In this document: piece after piece, positions 58,471 to 64,000 of the stretch | Numbering within the stretch: the first letter of the stretch is position 1 | How the letters are laid out: each line of letters opens with the position of its first letter | NCBI GenBank assembly: GCA_977017575.1 | Contig: CDRNVI010000003.1 | Location: forward strand, 682,001 to 746,000 | Length of the DNA: 64,000 nt | Reading direction: 5' to 3' | Source of the DNA: Paramoeba atlantica | Taxonomy: Eukaryota; Discosea | The notes under the pieces: generated by a model | What the model saw: only the letters and a program-made list of their open reading frames with translations | What the model was told of the DNA's origin: nothing | Database searches by the model: none | Made by a program: the position numbers and the translations under genes

Positions 58471-58650
58471 ACACACGTCACAATAAACGCAAAATGCCCA
58501 ATCACGTAGTCAAATATTAATAGATAGAAAATATCAAAATATGCAGAGCTCACAAAAGGATAACGATAGCAATAGATGACCAGTCCATTACCACGCCCTT
58601 TACAAGCTCACACGAGCTACACAGGTTACGCTTTCAACCTCTGCCCATAT

Positions 58651-58819
58651 ACCAACTTGGGACCTAGAAGTGTGGAGCAACTAGGCGTGGTGTACGGCCG
58701 TGTCAACAATGACGCGGTTAAAAACATTAAGGCGCTAATCGCAGAGTAAAGAAAACTTTACTCACCTTTATCTCACATTGGGGAACCTTGTTTTCGAAAA
58801 CCAAGGCGTGAGGATAAAG
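58651..58819 (-). ncRNA. two CG double-stem RNA modules of YR-5
   Basis: 58651-58692 (P2 CCTAG:CTAGG, joiner TCCCAAGT) and 58766-58819 (long P1 with TTTATC:GATAAA extension, P2 CCTTG:CAAGG, joiner TTCCCCAATG). Same as YR-3. Confidence 0.5.
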
Positions 58820-58893
58820 TTTGTCAACCGATTAACATCCATAACCTTCCAAAATTATAGGGACAACCTCCAAACCCCAGGACCCCATCCGCT

Positions 58894-58924
<31 letters not shown>

Positions 58925-58930
<6 letters not shown>

Positions 58931-60285
58931 AATTAATAAGGGGGGAGAAGTATGAATCGCGGCATTGCCTCTATATTTTGACCCAGTAGACGAACCAAGT
59001 AGGTCCATTGGGGGGGTATACGAGTTGAAAACAAACAATCAAATTAGCAATTCTTTTTCTGTCCACAGATGTACCTTTTTTCTCAGCCCAAAACTAGCAA
59101 TTTAGTCTCCCCTAAGTATATACTACAAACAAGAAAAACAGTAAAAATTAAAACAAGCAATCCATGCCCAATCCATTCGCGCGTTCCGGACCGGGTCTTT
59201 CGACCTCTCCACGGCCTGACTTGTGAACCCTTCCCTTGCTATACGGGAGGGCGCAGGCGCGGGCCTGTGTCGACAGCGACACGGTCACGAAACAGGATGC
59301 TGGCCGACGGGGAGGAGATTCACTACCCGTGTACTACCTCACTTGGGGTACCTAGCCCTCGCGGGCTAGGCGTGAGTATAGACTCTGTCGACCCGACCAG
59401 CACCCGTCCTGGATACCATGGCGTCTTCGTGCTGAAATAGGACTGTCAGTCCGAATCCCTACCTATCTCACCTTGGGGTACCTCACTCACGAAGGCGAGG
59501 CGTGAGAATAGGCACTGTAGGCTCGATCGCTCCTGCCGGTCCGCAGCTGGCACGATTTGGTGTGGTGTCAGAGGGTGCCTCGTTCAGTAAAGCGAGACTG
59601 GCATGGATATCCACGTCTGCCATGCGTCTTACAAGCATTCGTGCCTGAGACCGCATGAGCGTAACGTTCATGTCCTGGAGAAGAAAAAACATTGACGCTT
59701 GCTCGGACATATCACCCTTACATGCTGCGGCTCTTTTTCCCGCGATCTTCTTCAGCATATGGAGGGACGTCGGGCTCCATGATCCGTACGATTCCACTAC
59801 CATGGCGGTGAAATCATGTCCGGCCTCTATAGCCTCTTGCCTTTGTCCACGCTTGTGGTTCGTTGCATATTTCTCTGCGAAGGCCCCTGCAGCTACCATG
59901 CCAGCAGAACGGACCAGGTCCGTATATTTCTGTTGCTGGACGTGGGTCACCGCAAAATCAAAGACAAGGCCTTTACCGAGCGTGTAGCTCGGAAGGAACA
60001 CATCCCCTGGTCTTGTGAGTGCCCCCCCTGGACCTCTGTTGCCGAGGCTGTGCTCCCTTTTCGGAGACAAATTGGCCTTTTGACAAACGTCAAAGAACTG
60101 GAGGGCCAAGGCATTATGCCTCGCAGAGATCCCGTAGTCGTGTTTACAGACCAATGCGTGGTCTCCTTGTGGTCCCATCGGAAGCGTGCAGCCTGAGACG
60201 GGACAGGGGTGTGTTTCTGGATATACTTTTTGTCCTAGCCACCAGGTGCACAGGGTGCGGAACTCCGTTTTAGTAAAGGCGTGCC
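58925..60285 (-). mobile_element. LINE-C3, 5'-truncated, in the YR-5 T tract
   Basis: 3'UTR region 58925-59482 with RNA modules at 59214-59258, 59338-59376 and 59467-59506. The first two match LINE-C1; the third is separate, so a LINE-C1-type 3'UTR may lie downstream of a different C-family 3'UTR. The coding part stops at the T/pyrimidine tract at 60286. Confidence 0.7.
59483..60285 (-). CDS. LINE-C3 C-terminal zinc-RLE fragment
   Basis: From HAFTKTEFRTLCTWWLGQKV through CPVSGCTLPMGPQGDHALVC and HNALALQF to the RLE (GPGGALTRPGDVFLPSY, LVFDFAVTHVQQQKYTDLVR, AEKYATNHKRGQRQE) and LNVTLMRSQARMLVRR (MNVTLMRSQ here). The lysine-rich residues upstream come from the T tract, not from the LINE. It differs from C1 and C2, so is a third subfamily. 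No RT. Confidence 0.75.
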
Positions 60286-60395
60286 CCTTTTTTTTGTCTT
60301 TGTTTTTTTTATTTTTTTCTTGTCTTTGTTTTTTTTTTCTTTTTTTCTTGTCTTTTTTTTTTTTTTTTTTTTTTTGTATTTGGTGATCCTGTCCC

Positions 60396-62160
60396 CTAGG
60401 GTTTTCCTTCAATATGACTGTCTAGCTTACCAATATGATGATGCTGATTATCGCTGTATTTGTCGATGTTGCCTTTATATTTCTCAACCTTCTCTCTCTC
60501 AATCTCCTTCCCGCGACTGACAGCATCCGCCGGGTTCTCATCCGTGGATATGTACGCTGCCTTGACACAAATACCTTTGTCCTCTGTCAGTCGCAGGACT
60601 TCGCGCAATTCCATTGAAACCCCCTCTGACTTGGAGATCCTCCTGTTCAGTGCAGCCTGACAGGAGGTGTTGTCAACAAAAACATCCAAGCAGGTTCCAC
60701 GGGGGCAATGCGCGGAAAACTTCTCGAGGGCTAAGCGGACTGCTGCAGCTTCCGCACGGTTCACCTCATACGAGGATGACTCAGGCCACGCCTCACCCGT
60801 AATCAAAACCTCTCCGCTGTCTAAATACATAATCGCTCCCCATCCTTTCACCGAGGCATCGGTGTAGAGACGATGCTTGTGTGGAACAACATCGGGGTGG
60901 GGAGGTGGAGACCGTGGAACATTCTCCAGCAACTCGTTTCTCCATTCTGCTAGCATGGAGCGAGTGACGACAGGGAGTGCGACCGGACGGTCACATAACT
61001 TCGGGCAACGGTTCAACAAGTTGATACGCCGTTGCGCCACCTTCAAAGCGAAATAAAACCGCGGCATATTGAGCCGGAGAACTGCGGAGCCATAAATGAG
61101 GCGCCCCACCACCGCCTCTAGGTCAACAAAGGAAATGTTGAAGAAAGAGTCGGCTCGCAGTTTCCTGATCACTCGCGGTCCCAGGCAGACCGTATGCGCG
61201 TTATGGTCGAACGCCACCCCATTGACACAACGCCACCCCATAGCACACGTACTGTGCTACAGGGGGCTGACCCCGATCTTTAAAAAGACCGTTCGCCTTG
61301 TCGCAACGCTCGTCAATGAACTGAGCGTACGTGGTGGCCTCGGAGTGGGTTCCTGCAAACCGAACTCCGTCAACATAAACGTCGATAGCGCCTCGGTGAA
61401 ACGAGTAGCGCTGAGAACAAATCGACGCCTCGCCAGCAATCGCGGCGGTAACCGTGTGCATAACCTCCGGTGCACACCTATGGCCCATCGGGAGGACGTT
61501 CATCTCAAACACGTCTCCACTGTTCGTTCTAAGGCGGAATTTGGGCCGCGCCCTCTTTGGGATACCAATCTGGTAAAATCCACACGTGAAGTCCCGCTTC
61601 ACAGCCATCGGCTCGTGCGCCTTATGAAGATACTTGGAGGGATGATATAATGGGACCTTTGGTTCATATGATTTTAATCTATCGTTATCGTCCCTTGTCC
61701 ATGAAATAAATCTTCTGCGCTGATTGCCCTCATCATCGGTCTCCACAACCGTGAAGGGAATCATGAACTGCATCGATGGGCGCTTTCTCAACTCCTGCGC
61801 CGGGACCTTGGAGATTATGCCTGCGTCCTCCAACAATCGGACGTCCGCCTCAGGCAATGAACCTTTCACACTAGGTTCGGGGTACGGGGCTTTAGGTACC
61901 CATAATAATTCATCCACTACCTTGCGAAAACGAGTGGCAGCTGACATACTCATCCACTCCTTAACCTGATCCAAATGGATAACAGGTATCGACTTCTTAA
62001 CGTGCAAAGGTAGGTGAGCGTCGTGTGCCTTGGCTAGCCGTGAAGAGCGGCGTGCACAAACAACGGAGTGCCTGCGAAGGTAAGGCACTTCCTCGAAGCA
62101 CTTTGCCACGTGCTCCGAGGTTACAGCACTGGGAGACGTGCTGAGACTCTCTGCGTCCCG
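60396..62160 (-). CDS. YR-5 RT-RNase H
   Basis: Same motifs as YR-2 (LPMGHRCAPEVMHTV, VYVDGVRFAG, YTDASVKGWG, FVDNTSC, NPADAVS), nearly identical in sequence. It overlaps the recombinase at its 5' end. Confidence 0.8.
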
Positions 62161-63305
62161 AGAGCCCTTGCCGTTGTAATACTGCTTGCGTTGTAGCGCA
62201 ACAGTGATTCGACGTTGAGGTGTTTCGTGAGGTTCTGGACGTCCTCCATCCTGAGATTCCCGAGGGAGATCTCGTGGAATAGGTAAGTAATTGCACCTCT
62301 TTTTATGGAATGTGTTCCATACCCCGGACCGAGAAGTTGATTCATCCTGTGGTCCATCTCCCGGACCGTCGTGTAACACAGGCGCTGGCCTGGTCTCAAA
62401 CTTCCCACAAACTGAGCCAGTTCGGGTGTCCCCGGTCCAGTCACTATCGCGTAGAGGTACGGCCGGTAAGGATTCAGACGGGTTGTCTTGGTCCCCCTGC
62501 CCCAATAAATGATTACCTCGTGACTGGCCACACTCACGAACTGCTCCCGCCTCAGGTCGGCGGTCTCGGTCCATCTCGCAGCGGCTTTCCAACACAGGAG
62601 GCAACACATGCTCTCCTTTACGTCGAGATGACGTCTCAGCTTCTTTAGAAGAAGTGGCGTGATTGGTAGCATCTGCCGCGTGGGTTCTAGCCCCCCCTGC
62701 GCTTGCAGGGCCTTTACGTAGAGACTCAATGGGGTACCTTCGATTCCCATGAGCTCGAACAGAGTCCTCAATGCCCCTGCGTACCCCATGCGCGTCGAGG
62801 TAGCGAGAGGCAGAGTCTCCAGGAAGAGCACCGCGTTTGCAGGATTCGCGGTGATTCCCTTCGCCTGGCAATACTCGCGCAGGCGGAACCACAGTCGCTC
62901 CCTTGTGGCCCACGTGGCCGTTGCCCACATGGGCTGGAGCGCCTCGCCCAATTGAGTGGCGCGCGGGTCCTCGGGGGGCATTCGAAGAATCGCCCTCAGC
63001 AGCTCCTGGCGGCGTCCTCCTGGAGGCTGCGCGGCGTCGGCGGTTACGACGGCAGCGGTTTTGGCGGCGGCGGTCTTGGCGGCGGTGTAAACGGGAACGG
63101 GAAGCCGGGGTAGAGGACGGATTGGGAGGGAGACGCTTCTGCGCCTTAGACGTAACGGGGAGAGAGGGCGGGGAGGAGGAGTAGTGCCACGCACGCGTGG
63201 CCGTCTTTCGCGCTGGCGGAGAGACGGGGAGGAAACGGGGGTAAGAATATCCACCCGTCGTCGCCTGGGACGACGGGCACGAGCAGTAATTGGGGTGGGG
63301 GGCAT
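62121..63305 (-). CDS. YR-5 tyrosine recombinase
   Basis: 394 residues, near-identical to YR-2 from MWATATWATRERLW to the end: CWKAAARWTETADL, GTHSIKRGAITYLF, ESLLRYN. The N-terminal ~70 residues (R/P-rich, with an AKTAAAKTAAVVTADAA tract) are the variable part. Confidence 0.85.
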   Translation of the reverse strand: MPPTPITARARRPRRRRVDILTPVSSPSLRQRERRPRVRGTTPPPRPLSPLRLRRRSVSLPIRPLPRLPVPVYTAAKTAAAKTAAVVTADAAQPPGGRRQELLRAILRMPPEDPRATQLGEALQPMWATATWATRERLWFRLREYCQAKGITANPANAVLFLETLPLATSTRMGYAGALRTLFELMGIEGTPLSLYVKALQAQGGLEPTRQMLPITPLLLKKLRRHLDVKESMCCLLCWKAAARWTETADLRREQFVSVASHEVIIYWGRGTKTTRLNPYRPYLYAIVTGPGTPELAQFVGSLRPGQRLCYTTVREMDHRMNQLLGPGYGTHSIKRGAITYLFHEISLGNLRMEDVQNLTKHLNVESLLRYNASSITTARALGTQRVSARLPVL

Positions 63306-63308
63306 TTC

Positions 63309-64000
63309 CTAGTGGAAAGCCCGTGTTGCGCCGTAACGGTTGGCGCCGCCCACCACCCCGCCGCGAAAATCCTGTTGCGGGGTGCGTGTGGTACGGAACT
63401 GCCCCCCCTGCTGTTGGGACGCTTGGGGGCAGTTCGATCGGAGGTGGCCTGGCTGATGACAGCCAAAACAGAAAGGTCCTTGGCTGCGTCGACGAGGAGC
63501 ACGCTGCGCAGTCCGGCCCCTCAGTTGCTCGTCGACCACAAGCTGACCGTAGCGGTCCTGAGGGTCGTCGTCACGGTGCAACTGCTGTTGCACACGTTCG
63601 ACTGCAACGCCCGCCGCAGCCCAATAATGGTTGCGAAGCTCTTCGATGATGAGAAGGGCTACGGCGAGGTTGTGCTTCTCTAGCCATCCCTCCGTATTGC
63701 ACGCAGCGTACACCCATTCAGTTAACATCTTGAACAGGCGCTCACGCTGCGGCGGAGGGTTGAAGCGTACCCCAAGCTGCGGAGCTTCGCGCAGCTCACG
63801 GATGAGTTCACGTGGCTTGAACAAATCATCCGTGTCGATCCACGGTTGCCAAGTAACCGGATCGTAGGGGGAGAAGCCTTTCGGGTCCGTAATACGGACG
63901 CGTTCAAACGTGGGGATCAGATCTTCAACTGGTTTCCCACCCGGCATCTGCGCCCGAACATGGGCCAGTTCCAAGGAGTGGTAGTTGATCTCGGGATGGG
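63309..64000 (-). CDS. YR-5 Gag-like protein, partial (runs off the window)
   Basis: C-terminal ~220 residues: WQPWIDTDDLFKPRELIREL, GVRFNPPPQRERLFKMLTEW, CCHC knuckle CFGCHQPGHLRSNC and Q/G/R tail. Near-identical to YR-2 Gag. The start lies beyond base 64000. Confidence 0.8.
   Translation of the reverse strand, partial: HPEINYHSLELAHVRAQMPGGKPVEDLIPTFERVRITDPKGFSPYDPVTWQPWIDTDDLFKPRELIRELREAPQLGVRFNPPPQRERLFKMLTEWVYAACNTEGWLEKHNLAVALLIIEELRNHYWAAAGVAVERVQQQLHRDDDPQDRYGQLVVDEQLRGRTAQRAPRRRSQGPFCFGCHQPGHLRSNCPQASQQQGGQFRTTRTPQQDFRGGVVGGANRYGATRAFH

Larger units (their letters stand above)
57821..64000 (-). mobile_element. YR-5: YR retrotransposon running off the window
   Basis: B2 57821-58064, A2 58065-58241, B1 from 58242, 3' noncoding region with two RNA modules, LINE-C3 inserted in the T tract, RT-RNase H from 60396, YR 62121-63305, Gag from 63309 past the edge. 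Nearly identical to YR-3 in its repeats and to YR-2/3 in its genes. It looks close to whole apart from the LINE insertion and one small disruption in the RT gene; A1 is not seen. Confidence 0.8.

Noticed and set aside
60285-60412. Lysine-rich N-terminus on the LINE-C3 fragment
   Set aside because: Comes from the T/pyrimidine tract of YR-5 read on the minus strand; the same tract in YR-2 has no LINE.

Overview
Eukaryotic repeat-dense DNA with no convincing host protein gene. Nearly all of the 64 kb is retrotransposons inserted into one another. The best clue to the organism is a conserved leader at the 5' end of several LINE copies whose last 20 bases read ACAGTTTCTGTACCTTGTTG. This is very close to the 3' end of euglenozoan spliced leaders (as I recall, kinetoplastid and diplonemid leaders end ACAGTTTCTGTACTTTATTG). 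The bases before it (AACGATAAAGAT) look most like the diplonemid leader. I infer a euglenozoan, probably a diplonemid. This rests on memory of those leaders, not on a search.

Element classes. (1) Tyrosine-recombinase (YR) retrotransposons of PAT/Ngaro type: split direct repeats (A1-genes-B1-A2-B2) with a Gag-like CCHC protein, a tyrosine recombinase and an RT-RNase H. All lie on the minus strand (YR-1 to YR-6). (2) LINEs with a C-terminal restriction-like endonuclease (RLE), in two families: LINE-A/A'/B/D/H and LINE-C1 to C5. (3) RTE-like LINEs with an AP-type endonuclease. (4) Structured SINEs that share a 3' terminal stem-loop with the RTE-like LINE. (5) Pieces of a further LINE (LINE-G, plus strand), which is the oldest layer.

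Layout. 0.55-12 kb: LINE-G starts with a complete leader and is split by YR-1 (775-11578). YR-1 itself holds an RTE fragment, a SINE, an SL-headed retrosequence and an apparently intact LINE-A (5578-9633). 12-35.5 kb: LINE-G is split again by a small AT-rich element, which in turn carries a LINE-C fragment between perfect 244-bp direct repeats and a 21-kb block between 74-bp direct repeats. That block holds palindrome clusters, LINE-B, ORF1-like genes, LINE-D with an RTE-like LINE and a SINE in or beside it, and an ORF split by the whole-looking YR-2. 35.5-57 kb: YR-6 end, SINE, then LINE-A' (37.1-57.2 kb) split by the broken YR-3, which contains LINE-C1, LINE-C2, whole-looking YR-4 and a SINE pair. 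57.3-64 kb: the RLE end of LINE-H, split by YR-5, which runs off the window and carries LINE-C3.

Two cross-element themes stand out. Leader relics, often in tandem, show that trans-spliced mRNAs were retrotransposed, sometimes through several rounds. A recurrent RNA fold (stem P1, then CG, stem P2, then an A/C-rich joiner back to P1, with covarying stems) lies in the 3' noncoding parts of unrelated YR elements, RLE LINEs and SINEs, always on the sense strand.
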